From positions 558,001 to 622,000 of the forward strand of contig CAWCYG010000004.1 of the NCBI GenBank assembly GCA_963799815.1: a stretch of DNA of 64,000 bases, read 5' to 3'. This DNA is from JBDTSW01 sp963799815 (GTDB lineage Bacteria; Actinomycetota; Thermoleophilia; Solirubrobacterales; 70-9). Below are positions 15,399-25,212 of this stretch, piece by piece. Positions within the stretch are counted from its first letter, which is position 1, and each line of letters begins with the position of its first letter. The notes beneath the pieces were generated by a model. The model ran no database searches, was not told where the DNA came from, and saw nothing but the letters and a program-made list of their open reading frames with translations. Both the position numbers and the translations under genes were made by a program.

Positions 15399-16403
15399 AT
15401 GGCGGAGATCCGGGTGAGCGGCGGCGATGAAGAGCTCGACCGCTCGCTTCGGCCTGGAACGCTCGCGGAGTTCGTAAACCAAGAGCAGGTCACCGGACAG
15501 CTCGAGGTCTTCGTCGAGGCGGCCAAGCGCCGCGGCGAGGCGCTCGACCATGTGCTGCTCTCCGGGCCGCCCGGACTGGGCAAGACCTCGCTCGCCCACA
15601 TCGTCGCGGCCGAGCTCGACGCGCCGCTGGTGCAGACCGCTGGGCCCGCGCTCGAGCGGAAGGCCGACATCGCGGCGTTCCTCACGGCGCTCGAGCCACG
15701 CTCCGTCTTCTTCATCGACGAGGTCCATCGCCTCAATCCCGCCGTGGAGGAGACCCTCTACCCCGCCATGGAGGACCGCCGTCTGCCCGTCGTGCTCGGC
15801 GCGGGCGCGGGGGCGCGAACGGTGACGCTCGACCTGCCGGCCTTCACGCTCGTGGGTGCGACGACGCGCGCCGGGTTGCTCTCGAAGCCCCTGTTCGATC
15901 GCTTCGGCGTCTCGCACCGGCTCGAGCACTACAACCCCGACGACCTGGCGCTGATCGTCCGCCGGTCGGCCGGGATCCTGGGCATCGAGGTCGAGCCCGG
16001 GGGAGAGGCCGCGATCTCCGAGCGTTCGCGCGGCACGCCCCGCGTGGCCAACCGGCTTCTCAAGCGCGTCCGCGACTTCGCCGAGGTGCGGGGAGGCGGC
16101 GTCATCACGGTCGAGATCGCGGCGGAGGCACTCGGCCTACTGGAGGTCGACCCGCTCGGCCTGGACCGTCACGACCGACTCATCCTCGACACCATCGCGG
16201 TCAAGTTCTCGGGTGGCCCGGTGGGCCTCTCCACGCTCGCGGCGGCCGTCGACGAGGAGCCCGACACGATCGAGGATGTCTACGAGCCTTACCTCCTCCA
16301 GCAGGGCCTGCTGAAGCGAACCCCGCGCGGCCGCGTGATCACGATGCGCGGCGCGGAGCACCTGGGGGTGGCGCTCCCAGAGGGCGCCGCCAGCCTGTTT
16401 TGA
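15399..16403 (+). CDS. ruvB: Holliday junction branch migration ATPase RuvB
   Basis: The 334-residue AAA+ motor has Walker A GPPGLGKTSL, Walker B FFIDEVHRL, sensor 1 VGATTRAG, the arginine-finger segment (RFGVSHRLEHY), and a winged-helix C-terminus (GLLKRTPRGR). ATG 15399 gives the standard N-terminus. The 84-base gap after ruvA carries a short GC-rich frame in the same direction but no separate gene. Confidence 0.96.
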   Translation: MAEIRVSGGDEELDRSLRPGTLAEFVNQEQVTGQLEVFVEAAKRRGEALDHVLLSGPPGLGKTSLAHIVAAELDAPLVQTAGPALERKADIAAFLTALEPRSVFFIDEVHRLNPAVEETLYPAMEDRRLPVVLGAGAGARTVTLDLPAFTLVGATTRAGLLSKPLFDRFGVSHRLEHYNPDDLALIVRRSAGILGIEVEPGGEAAISERSRGTPRVANRLLKRVRDFAEVRGGGVITVEIAAEALGLLEVDPLGLDRHDRLILDTIAVKFSGGPVGLSTLAAAVDEEPDTIEDVYEPYLLQQGLLKRTPRGRVITMRGAEHLGVALPEGAASLF

Positions 16404-16463
16404 GCCTGAGATGGACGTCCTGGGCCCTGAGACAGCCTTAAGCATGCTCGCTAGGCTTGAGAC

Positions 16464-16949
16464 GTGCCCTTCTTCATCTGCCCGAATTGCGGGAACCGGG
16501 AGCTGAGTGGCGAGCGAACGGCTGGCCTTGCCAATCGCCCGAAGGACTGCTCGAAGTGTGGCTTCGGCTTCGTCTTCGAGCTGCTCGACGACTACTACCC
16601 GGCTCCGGGCGCTGCCTTTTTTACCTGTGACTCGAACGGCCGGTTGATCGACATCGGCAAGGGTGGATACGAGCTCACGGGCCTCTCCGACGAGCAGGTG
16701 ATCGGCCGCCCGGTGCGCGAGGTTCTCGGCCTCGAGTGGCTCGAAGCCGGCGACGGCGGCCCAGACGCCGACGCCGACAAGAACGGCACCACCGATCCGA
16801 TCGAGACCACCCTCGAGTGGGGCGTGCGCTCGCTCGGCAAGCGCGTTTCCGTCCACGCCGAGGGCGACCGCCCCGCGGAGGCCGTCGCCGATCTCTTTCC
16901 CGCCTACGACGACGACGGCGGGCTGCTTCTCGTTCTGACGCCTGAGTAG
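16464..16949 (+). CDS. zinc-ribbon protein with PAS-like domain
   Basis: The 161-residue protein starts with a four-cysteine zinc ribbon (CPNC at 6-9, CSKC at 29-32) and continues with a PAS-like segment (FFTCDSNGRLIDIGKGGYELTGLSDEQVIGRPV...EVLGL split by an Asp-rich insert). It is likely cytoplasmic and regulatory or ligand-sensing. It occupies the position between ruvB and secD where many actinobacteria carry yajC. GTG 16464 follows TAGGCT (16452-16457) by 6 bases. The family is otherwise unknown to me. Confidence 0.75.
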   Translation: MPFFICPNCGNRELSGERTAGLANRPKDCSKCGFGFVFELLDDYYPAPGAAFFTCDSNGRLIDIGKGGYELTGLSDEQVIGRPVREVLGLEWLEAGDGGPDADADKNGTTDPIETTLEWGVRSLGKRVSVHAEGDRPAEAVADLFPAYDDDGGLLLVLTPE

Positions 16950-16958
16950 GCGAACGGG

Positions 16959-19898
16959 TTGGGCAGCCGCCGCCGAAATCTCCTCGTCCTCCTCTTCGTG
17001 CTCGGCCTGACGGCCGCGTCGGTTGTCGTCATCGCGCAGAAGCCCACGGTGCTGGGGCTCGACCTTCGCGGCGGGACCGAGCTCGTCTACAAGGCGAGCG
17101 CGACGCCGAAGAATCCCAGCATCGACGCCGCCGATCTCGACCGTTCGATCGACATCCTGCGCGAGCGCACCGACGAGCTGGGGGTCTCGGAGCCCGAGAT
17201 CGCTCGCATTGGCCCGGACCAGATCGAGGTCGGCCTCCCCGACGTCTCGAACGCCGAGCGCGCGATCGAACAGGTGGGCACGACGGCTCAACTCTTTCTC
17301 TACGACTACGAGCTCAACCTGATCGATCGCGATCCGCAGCTCTCCGAAGAGCAGCAGACCTTCGGGCGCCTGTACGACGCAGTCAAGTTTGCCTCGAAGC
17401 GCAAGGCCGAATGCCCAAAGGACCTTTGCTCCACGAGCGGCCCGCGTTATTACCTGTTCGACGAGAACACGCTCGAGCTCGAGTCGGGCCCGGCCGACAA
17501 GGAGGCGGACCTCTACCTCGATTCACCAAGTGGCGAACAGCCCGATGGCACCGAGGTGCTCGAGGTGCCGCAGGGCACCGTAGTCCTCGAGGCGCCGGGG
17601 CCGATCGACGACCCCTCCACGGAGGTGAACGAGGCCACAGCCGCTCCGGCCGAGTGGGTTGTCCTGCGAGACGCGCCGGAGCTGACCGGCGACGAGATTG
17701 AGGATCCGAAGCAGCAGACCGACGAGAGCGGCGCGCCGAACGTGACGTTCGAATTCACGGACCAGGGCCGCGAGGCGTTCGCGGAGGTCACGGGGCGGAT
17801 CGCGGCCCGAGGCGCGGCGAATGCTCCCCCGAATGCCTGTGCGAGTCCCGACCCCACCATCGCGGACTCGGCCTCCGAATCGTTCGCGATCGTCCTCGAC
17901 AACGAGATCGTCTCCAACCCGATCATCAACTTCTGCGAGAACCCCGATGGCATCGACGGCCGTACGGGGGCTCAGATCTCGGGCCTTGACTCGCTGACCG
18001 AGGCGCAGGATCTCGCCAAGTTCCTACAGATCGGAGCCCTTCCGGTCGAACTCACGCTGGTCAGCCAGAGCACCGTCTCAGCGACGCTCGGCGAGGAGGC
18101 GCTCAATCAGGCCTTCAAGGCTGGCCTCATCGGCCTCGGGCTCGTCCTGCTCTTCCTGATCGCCTACTACCGGCTTCTCGGGATCGTCGCCGGGCTCGGG
18201 CTGCTGGTGTACGCGATCTTCTTCTACGCGCTGATCGAACTGATCCCGGTGACGCTGACGCTGCCCGGCATCGCCGGGCTCGTCCTCACGATCGGCGTCG
18301 CGGCCGACGCCAACGTCGTCATCTTCGAGCGAATAAAGGAGGAGGCCCGGGCAGGGAAATCGATGGCCTCGGCGATCGCGACCGGCTATCGCAAGGGGAT
18401 CGCGACGATCGTCGACGCGAACGTGATCACACTGATCACTGCATTCATCCTCTTCGTTCTCGCCTCGGCCGGCGTCAAGGGCTTTGCGTTCACGCTCGGG
18501 ATCGGGACGATCGTCTCGCTCTTCACCGCCGTGCTCTTTACGCAGGCGATCCTCGGCACGTTCGGCCGGGCCAAGTTCATGCGTTCGCCTAGCGCGCTCG
18601 GCGCCTCCGGCGAAGGCCGCCGGTGGAACTTCGACTTCACCGGCGCATCGCGCTGGTTCTTCTCGATCTCCGGCGTGATCCTGGCCGTCGGCGCGATCGC
18701 CTTCGCGACCAAGCAGCTCAACCTCGGGATCGACTTCGAGTCGGGGAGCCGGATCACGGCGAGCCTCGAGGAGCCGGCGACGGCCGAGGAGATCCGCACG
18801 GCGCTCACCGACGCCGGGATCGAGGGAGCGGACTCCGCCGAGATCCAGGAGACCGACGCGACCGAGGGCTCCGGCTTCGGTGAGAACGTCTACCAGATCC
18901 AGGCGGACTTCTCGCCTGAGGCAACCGGCGAGGTCCAGGGCACGCTGACCGACAGCTTCGGACTCGAACCCAGCGGCTTCGACAACCAGACAATCGGCCC
19001 CACGTTCGGCGAGCAGATCGCTCGCAGCGCAGTGATCGCGATCATCTTCTCGCTGCTCGTCATCTGCGCCTACGTCGCGATTCGCTTCGAGGCGAAGTAC
19101 GCGGTGCCGGTGCTGATCGCCTTGGTCCACGACATCCTGATCACCGCGGGCGTCTACGCACTGGTTGGTGCGGAGGTATCGAGCGCCACCGTCGCGGCCT
19201 TCCTCACGATCCTCGGTTACTCGATGTACGACACGATCATCGTGCTGGACCGCATCCGTGAGAACGTGCCGCGGATGCCGCGCGCCGCCTTCTCGCAGAT
19301 CGTGAACCGCTCGATGAGCGAGGTCTTGACGAGGTCGCTGATCACCGGCCTCTCGACGGTGTTCCTGATCGGCGTCCTGCTCGTCTTCGGCGGCGAGACG
19401 CTGCGAGCCTTCGCGTTCGCGATGCTCGTCGGAGTCGCATCGGGTACCTACTCGTCGATCTTCATCGCCTCGCCGGTGCTGGCGGCGTGGAAGGAGCGCG
19501 AGCCCCAGTACCGCAGCCGCCGCGCGCGGATCATGGAGGCGATGGGCTACGTGCCCACCTTCCCGGAGCAGAACGTCGTCGCTCGGATCGACGAGGCGGA
19601 GCGGCACACCCTCGACGCGGAGGCCGGCGACGGAGCCGAGCCCCCGGCGCGGCCCGTCGAGCCGCCGCCCCTTCGCGAGGAGCCGGTTGCAGTGGCCGAA
19701 GAGCCGGTGGAGCGCTCGGCGCCCGCAGGCCCGGGCGCCGCCGCGTCGACGGGCGCTGCACGCGACCCCGAGCCCACCGAGCGCGGGCTCAGCCGCACCG
19801 AGGCCGAGGGCCGCAGCGCCGAGAGCGCGGAGAAGCGGGCACAGCGCCAGCGCCGCCGCCAGAAGCAGCGCCGCCGAAAGCACGGGAGGAATCGCTAG
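16959..19898 (+). CDS. secDF: fused SecD-SecF protein translocase subunit
   Basis: A single 979-residue membrane protein combines SecD and SecF, which use the proton gradient to pull proteins out of the Sec channel. The SecD half (about 1-520) has the GLDLRGGTELVYK start motif, a large P1 extracellular domain and six membrane segments with VAADANVVIFERIKEE. The SecF half (about 550-820) has LNLGIDFESGSRI and SMYDTIIVLDRIREN. A long Pro/Ala/Glu tail ends in an Arg/Lys/Gln-rich stretch that probably lies in the cytoplasm near ribosomes. The start is TTG 16959. Separate secD and secF genes are usual in most actinobacteria. Confidence 0.95.
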   Translation: MGSRRRNLLVLLFVLGLTAASVVVIAQKPTVLGLDLRGGTELVYKASATPKNPSIDAADLDRSIDILRERTDELGVSEPEIARIGPDQIEVGLPDVSNAERAIEQVGTTAQLFLYDYELNLIDRDPQLSEEQQTFGRLYDAVKFASKRKAECPKDLCSTSGPRYYLFDENTLELESGPADKEADLYLDSPSGEQPDGTEVLEVPQGTVVLEAPGPIDDPSTEVNEATAAPAEWVVLRDAPELTGDEIEDPKQQTDESGAPNVTFEFTDQGREAFAEVTGRIAARGAANAPPNACASPDPTIADSASESFAIVLDNEIVSNPIINFCENPDGIDGRTGAQISGLDSLTEAQDLAKFLQIGALPVELTLVSQSTVSATLGEEALNQAFKAGLIGLGLVLLFLIAYYRLLGIVAGLGLLVYAIFFYALIELIPVTLTLPGIAGLVLTIGVAADANVVIFERIKEEARAGKSMASAIATGYRKGIATIVDANVITLITAFILFVLASAGVKGFAFTLGIGTIVSLFTAVLFTQAILGTFGRAKFMRSPSALGASGEGRRWNFDFTGASRWFFSISGVILAVGAIAFATKQLNLGIDFESGSRITASLEEPATAEEIRTALTDAGIEGADSAEIQETDATEGSGFGENVYQIQADFSPEATGEVQGTLTDSFGLEPSGFDNQTIGPTFGEQIARSAVIAIIFSLLVICAYVAIRFEAKYAVPVLIALVHDILITAGVYALVGAEVSSATVAAFLTILGYSMYDTIIVLDRIRENVPRMPRAAFSQIVNRSMSEVLTRSLITGLSTVFLIGVLLVFGGETLRAFAFAMLVGVASGTYSSIFIASPVLAAWKEREPQYRSRRARIMEAMGYVPTFPEQNVVARIDEAERHTLDAEAGDGAEPPARPVEPPPLREEPVAVAEEPVERSAPAGPGAAASTGAARDPEPTERGLSRTEAEGRSAESAEKRAQRQRRRQKQRRRKHGRNR

Positions 19899-20176
19899 TG
19901 GCCGCGCTGGTGTGGTTCACCGTCGGCGTCGCGCTCTGGCACTTCACCGTGTTCGTCCCCGACCGGTTCTGGGGGGGAATCGTCGGAGCCTTCCTCGCCG
20001 CCGTCGCGGGCTCGATGGTCACCGGGGCGCTCGCGCAGATCGCGACGGGCCAGAGCATCGGCGAGACCGACATCGCCACGGTGCTCGTCGCCGTCCCGGG
20101 CGCCCTGATCGGGATGGCCATCGCCTACGCGGTCGGCCAGCGCGCCGAGCGCGAGCGCGAAGCGGCCGAAGCGTAA
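19898..20176 (+). CDS. small integral membrane protein
   Basis: The 92-residue protein has three hydrophobic segments (VWFTVGVALWHFTVFV, GIVGAFLAAVAGSMVTGAL, TVLVAVPGALIGMAIAYAVG) and a short charged C-terminus. GTG 19898 overlaps the secDF stop by one base and has a GGGAGGA site 7 bases upstream, so it is translationally linked to secDF. The glycine-rich helices recall transglycosylase-associated small membrane proteins, but identity is not secure. Its place in the operon hints at a role near the translocase. Confidence 0.8.
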   Translation: MAALVWFTVGVALWHFTVFVPDRFWGGIVGAFLAAVAGSMVTGALAQIATGQSIGETDIATVLVAVPGALIGMAIAYAVGQRAEREREAAEA

Positions 20177-20222
20177 GAAGCCCCCTGAGGTTCCGTCCTA
20201 CCCCGTCCCTACGGTCGCTTCG

Positions 20223-22781
20223 GTGGCGGCCTCTGCCCAGCGATCCTCCGTGCCCGAGCAGCAGTTCGTGCTGGAGCCCTACGAGTACGCCCGCGCCCGC
20301 GAGCTCGCCCATGAGCTGGCGTTGCCCGAGCCCGTCGCCATCACCCTGGTGCGGCGCGGCTTCGACACCGTCGCTGCCGCCCGGGCTTTCCTCGACGCCG
20401 ACGAGTCGCATGACCCGTTCGAGTTCAGAGGGATGGTCGAGGTGGCGGCGGCGGTGCGGGCGGCGATCGCCGCCGGCAGGGAGATCACCGTCCACGGCGA
20501 CTACGACGCTGACGGCGTCTGCTCGACCGCCATCCTGGTCGGGTCGCTCCGCGCCCTGGGTGCGAGCTGCGACTGGTACATCCCGGGCCGTCTCGGCGAT
20601 GGCTACGGGCTGACCGCCGAGGGGGTCGAGCGGCTGCGCGAGCGCGGGACCGAGCTCCTCATCACCACCGACTGCGGCATCACCTGCGGAGATGAGGTGG
20701 CGCTCGCGACCGCGGCCGGCGTCGAGGTGATCGTCACGGACCATCACGAGCCTGGGGAGTGCCTACCGGACTGCCTGGTCCTGCACCCGGTGGTGAGCGG
20801 CTACCCCTGCGAGGAGCTGTGCGCCACCGGCGTCGCCTACAAGCTCTCGTCAGCGCTGCGCGGCGCCGACGCAGATGCCGACCTCGACCTCGTGGCCCTC
20901 GCAACGGTCGCCGACCTCGTTCCACTTCGCGGTGAGAATCGAGCGCTGGTGCGGAAGGGCCTCGAGCGGGCGCGCCTCGCTCGTCGCCCGGGCCTGCGTG
21001 CGTTGATGGCGGCTGCTGCGATCGAGCCGGAGCGCCTCGACGAGGGGGACCTCTCCTTCCGGCTCGCTCCTCGGATCAACGCGGCCGGGCGGCTTTACCG
21101 CGCCGATGCCGGCGTCGAGCTGATGCTGACCGAAGACTTCGACCGCGCAACCGAGATCGCCGCTGGGCTCGATCGCACGAACCACGAGCGCCGCGACACC
21201 GAGCGGGATGTGCTGGACGGAGCGGTGAGGGCTCTCAGGGAGCTTCCTGAGGAGCTCGCCGACGCCCCCGGCCTTGTGATCGCGGGGGAGAGCTGGCACG
21301 CCGGGGTCGTGGGGATCGTGGCCTCACGCATGGTCGAGAGGACGGGCCGTCCCGTCGTCTTGATCGCGGTGGATGAGTCGGGGCGCGCTCGCGGCTCAGG
21401 CCGCAGCATCCCGGGCTTCGATCTGCTCGGCGGCCTTCAAGCATGCGCGCAGCATCTCGTGCGCTTCGGCGGGCATCGCGCAGCTGCCGGGCTCGAGCTC
21501 GACGCGGCGAGCATCCCGGCGTTCCGAGAGGCCTTCGCCGCCCACGCCCGGGAGGTCCTCGGGGACGAGCCGCCCGCGACGACGGAGGAGATCGATGCGG
21601 TGGTTGGCGCCGACGAGCTCGGCCTCGACGTCGCCAGCGAGCTGGCACGGCTGGCGCCGTTCGGCAAGGGCAACCCCCCGGTGCGACTGATCGTGCCGGC
21701 GGCACGGGTGCGCGACGTGCGCCCGATGGGGGAGGGCGAGCGGCACGCTCGCTTCTCGCTCGAGAGCGCGAGCGGCAGGGCCCGCGGGGTCGCCTTCGGG
21801 GTGAATGGGAACCTTGCGCGGGCCGCCGATGCCAGCGCCCTCGATGTGTCCCTTCGGCTCGAGGTCAACCACTGGAATGGGTCCGTCGAGCCGAGGGTGG
21901 TGCTCGCCAGCGTCTATGAGGAGTCGGAGGCCCCGGATCCCGCCGTCGGCGACGGCGACCTCTGGCCCGAAGTGGAGGAGTGGAGCACCCGCCTGCACGC
22001 CGAGATTGAGCTGCCCCTCGAGGCGTGGCCCCCTGACGCCCCCAGCCCTCGGCCCCGCCGCTCGGTGGTGGATCGCCGCGGGCGCTCGGGCGTGGCAAGC
22101 GTCGCCGCCCTGGCCTCGAGCGGGGAGGCCGTGCTCGTCATCTGCGCCGATGCGATCAGGCGCCGCGCCCTCGTTGAGCGTGCGGCCGTCCCGGCGCGGT
22201 TCGGCGGAGGCGCGATGGTGATGGCCGCCGCCGGCCTGGCCGACGAGGCCGTGCGCGAGGCAACAGCGAGGCTGCGAGAGAGCGAGCACGGCGGAGTGGT
22301 CCTAACCGATTGGCCCCGACTGGCCCGCGACCCCGCCATCATTGAGGGCTTCGAGCACCTCGTTCTCATCGACCCGGCCCCGCTGCCCCGGCTGGAGGAT
22401 CTGGTCGACCGTTCCGGCCCGGATGGCTTCCTGCACCTCGCATGGGGCGGAGCGGAGGTCGAGCTCTCGCTTCGCCTCTGGGACGCCGCAGTGGCCATCT
22501 CGCGCGACTCTCGCAGGCCTCTACCGCGCGCTCTCGGAGGCGCAGGATGGCAAGACCCCACTCACGCCCGATCAGCTGCAAGTGACCCTCGCGGGCGGTG
22601 CCCCGGTGCGCCAGTCGCCGGAGCAGCTCGGCCGGGCCATGCGCGTGCTGGCAGAACTGGGGCTCGTCGCCTGGGATCCGGGCGACGGAAAGCCCGCGAT
22701 GGGAGCGCTCAGGGTCGTATCCTCGGAGGGCACCGACCTGATGCGCTCGGCGGCGTACGTCGCCTACCGCGCGCGTCATGA
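20223..22781 (+). CDS. recJ: single-stranded-DNA exonuclease RecJ, reading frame broken near the C-terminus
   Basis: RecJ degrades single-stranded DNA 5' to 3' in recombination and repair. DHH-family residues are present (HGDYDADG, 91-98; DHH, 173-175), as is the DHHA1 domain (SGRSIPGFD...RFGGHRAAAG, about 390-425) and an OB-like region. After about residue 760 the frame turns into Arg/Ala-rich nonsense, while a sensible continuation appears in another frame up to 22824. The break lies near a CGCGCG run around 22500-22510. GTG 20223 follows TACGGT (20210-20215) by 7 bases. Confidence 0.92.
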   Translation: MAASAQRSSVPEQQFVLEPYEYARARELAHELALPEPVAITLVRRGFDTVAAARAFLDADESHDPFEFRGMVEVAAAVRAAIAAGREITVHGDYDADGVCSTAILVGSLRALGASCDWYIPGRLGDGYGLTAEGVERLRERGTELLITTDCGITCGDEVALATAAGVEVIVTDHHEPGECLPDCLVLHPVVSGYPCEELCATGVAYKLSSALRGADADADLDLVALATVADLVPLRGENRALVRKGLERARLARRPGLRALMAAAAIEPERLDEGDLSFRLAPRINAAGRLYRADAGVELMLTEDFDRATEIAAGLDRTNHERRDTERDVLDGAVRALRELPEELADAPGLVIAGESWHAGVVGIVASRMVERTGRPVVLIAVDESGRARGSGRSIPGFDLLGGLQACAQHLVRFGGHRAAAGLELDAASIPAFREAFAAHAREVLGDEPPATTEEIDAVVGADELGLDVASELARLAPFGKGNPPVRLIVPAARVRDVRPMGEGERHARFSLESASGRARGVAFGVNGNLARAADASALDVSLRLEVNHWNGSVEPRVVLASVYEESEAPDPAVGDGDLWPEVEEWSTRLHAEIELPLEAWPPDAPSPRPRRSVVDRRGRSGVASVAALASSGEAVLVICADAIRRRALVERAAVPARFGGGAMVMAAAGLADEAVREATARLRESEHGGVVLTDWPRLARDPAIIEGFEHLVLIDPAPLPRLEDLVDRSGPDGFLHLAWGGAEVELSLRLWDAAVAISRDSRRPLPRALGGAGWQDPTHARSAASDPRGRCPGAPVAGAARPGHARAGRTGARRLGSGRRKARDGSAQGRILGGHRPDALGGVRRLPRAS

Positions 22782-22824
22782 GGAAGGCCGCGGATTCCTG
22801 AGCAGGCGAAGACACCCGGAGTAG
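22505..22824 (+). other. displaced C-terminal coding segment of recJ
   Basis: In this frame the sequence reads RATLAGLYRALSEAQDGK... to a TAG at 22822-22824. It has balanced amino-acid use and a helical, winged-helix-like look (SPEQLGRAMRVLAELGL). It joins naturally to recJ at WDAAVAISR if two bases are restored in the CG run, giving a RecJ of about 866 residues. It has no start codon or ribosome binding site of its own, so it is not a separate gene. Confidence 0.7.
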
Positions 22825-22839
22825 ACCGCCCCGCGAAAC

Positions 22840-25205
22840 GTGGCACGCAGGCCCGCGCGGGAAAGAACGGGCAGGGAGGGACTCCCCAGAGCCCAGCGGA
22901 TCGCCGAGGTCACACCCGGCTTGGAGCCAGCGACGGAGCCTCGGCCCCGGCGGCCCCGGTCAACGAGCTCACCAAGGAGCTCACGGCCGAGGAACGCGCG
23001 CTGCTTGGCGACCTTCTGGCCGTCGTCGCCGAGCACTCCGAGGAGGGCGCCGGAGCCATCGATCGTGATGCTGTCGAGGCCGCCTTCGCCTTCGCCTGCG
23101 AACGCCATGCCGACCAGCGCCGTCGCTCGGGCGAGGACTTCATCACCCACCCGGTAGAGGTCGCGAAGATCTGCGCCGGCCTGCGGCTCGACACCGAGAC
23201 GCTCTGCGCGGCACTGCTCCATGACACGGTCGAGGACACGAGCGCCAGCCTCGACGAGGTGAGCGAGCTCTTTGGGGAAGCGGTTGCCGGCCTCGTCGAC
23301 GGGGTCACGAAGCTCACCGGGATCACCTTCCAAAGCCGCGATGAGCACCAGGCCGAGAACTACCGCAAGATGATGGTTGCGATGGCCACGGACGTCCGGG
23401 TCATCCTGATCAAGCTCGCCGACCGCCTGCACAACATGCGCACGCTTGAGGCGCTGCCGAAGCAAAAGCAGCTCGACAAGGCTCGCGAGACGCTCGAGAT
23501 CTACGCGCCGCTCGCGCACCGCCTCGGGATCCACGCGATCAAGTGGGAGCTCGAGGACCTGGCGTTCGCTCGCCTGCATCCGCGCAAGTACGACGAGATC
23601 AAGAAGCTGGTCTCCCAGCAGCGCGACGAGCGCGAGCGCTACGTAACCGAGGCTGGCGAGTTCCTGCGTGAAGAGCTGGCGGAAGTCGGTATCGAGGCCC
23701 AGATCTCAGGCCGGGCCAAGCACTTCTACTCGATCTACTCGAAGATGACGAAGAAGGGCCGGGAGTTCAACGAGATCTACGACCTGACCGCAATGCGGGT
23801 GCTGGTCGGCTCGGTAAAGGACTGCTACGGCGCGATCGGGATCATCCACTCGATCTGGAAGCCCCTACCCGGCCGCTTCAAGGACTTCGTCGCCACCCCG
23901 AAGCTGAACCTCTACTCGGCCCTTCACACCACGGTGATCGGCCCCGAGGGAAGGCCGCTCGAGATCCAGATCCGGACCTCGGACATGCACGAGCTGGCCG
24001 AGTACGGGATCGCCGCCCACGTCATCTACAAGGAGGGCGCGATCAAGTCCAAGTCGAAGGGAGATCCGCAGCGCGACAAGATGACCTGGCTGCGCCAGCT
24101 CCTCGACGCCGAGGGAGACCAGGAGCCCGCCGAGTTCTTGGAGTCGCTCAAAGTCGACCTCTTCGAGGACGAGGTGTTCGTCTTCACCCCGCGCGGTGAG
24201 GTCAAGAACCTCTCGGCCGGCTCGACGCCGCTCGACTTCGCCTACGCCGTCCACACGGATGTCGGCCACCGCTGCGTCGGCGCGAAGGTAAACGGCAAGA
24301 TCGTGCCGCTCCACTACCAACTCCGTTCGGGCGACATCGTCGAGATCCTCACCGCCAAGCAGGAGCGCGGGCCCTCACGCGACTGGCTCGCCCTGGTGCG
24401 AACGAGTCGCGCCCGCAACAAGATCCGCGCCTTCCTCACGCGCGAGCGTCGGGAGGACGCGGAGCGCCGGGGTCGCGACGAGCTTCAGAGCGCGCTGCGA
24501 AAGCGCGGGCTGCCAATGCAGCGAATCGCGGGATCGCCGCTGCTCGCGGACGTGATTCGCGAGATGGGCTTCCGCAAGGCAGACGACTTCTACATCGCTC
24601 TCGGGCAGGGCAAGATCTCCTCGAAGACCATCACGACCAAGGTGTTCCAGCGCCTGAAGCAGGGCGAGGCGGTCGCGGGCGATGAGACGGAGGCGCGCCT
24701 GGCGAGCGTGCTTGAGGGCCGCGACGAGCGCCAGCGACGCACTCAAGACGCCTCCAGCTTCGGGATCGAGGTCAAGGGGGTGGACGACGTCATGGTTCGC
24801 CTGGCGAAGTGCTGCCGGCCCGTGCCCGGTGACGAGATCGTCGGCTACGTCTCGCTCGGGCGGGGGATCACGATCCACCGCGAGGACTGCAAGAACGTGG
24901 TCGCACTTCGAAAGGACCCGGACCGGTTCACCGACGTGAGCTGGGCGGGTGACAACTCGACCTCCTATCGCGTCGAGCTGCAGGTCGATGCCTGGGATCG
25001 CACGCGCCTTTTGGAGGACCTCTCGCGGGCCTTCTCCGAGGCGGGCATCAACATCCTCGAGGCAAAGTGCACGACCAAGCACCCGATGGTCAAAAACCGC
25101 TTCGTGGTCGAGGTGGGGGACACCGAGCAGCTCCGGCAATGCGTCGGCCGCCTGCGCAACGTCGAGTCGGTATTCGACGCCTACCGCATCACGCCGACCG
25201 AGTAG
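22840..25205 (+). CDS. relA: bifunctional (p)ppGpp synthetase/hydrolase RelA/SpoT, start disrupted
   Basis: The Rel protein makes and breaks the stringent-response alarmone. In order it has the HD hydrolase domain (H-P-V-E-V-A, then LLHDTVEDT), the synthetase domain (FNEIYDLTAMRVLV; NLYSALHTTVIGP), a TGS domain (VFVFTPRGEV...STPLDFAYAVHTDVG), a helical/zinc-finger region (LAKCCRPVPGDEIVGY), and a C-terminal ACT domain. The HD motif lies upstream of 23259, the first in-frame start codon, so that start cannot be right. Coding continues upstream to about 22920 or further. The probable true start is GTG 22840, which is one frame off; an indel in the CGCGCG run at 22854-22859 would join them. Confidence 0.88.
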
Positions 25206-25212
25206 CCCGCGG

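Noticed and set aside
18078..19883. Minus-strand frame of 601 codons opposite secDF
   Set aside because: It lies wholly antisense to the firmly identified secDF and its translation is Arg/Asp/Gly-rich without domains, as expected for GC-rich shadow frames.
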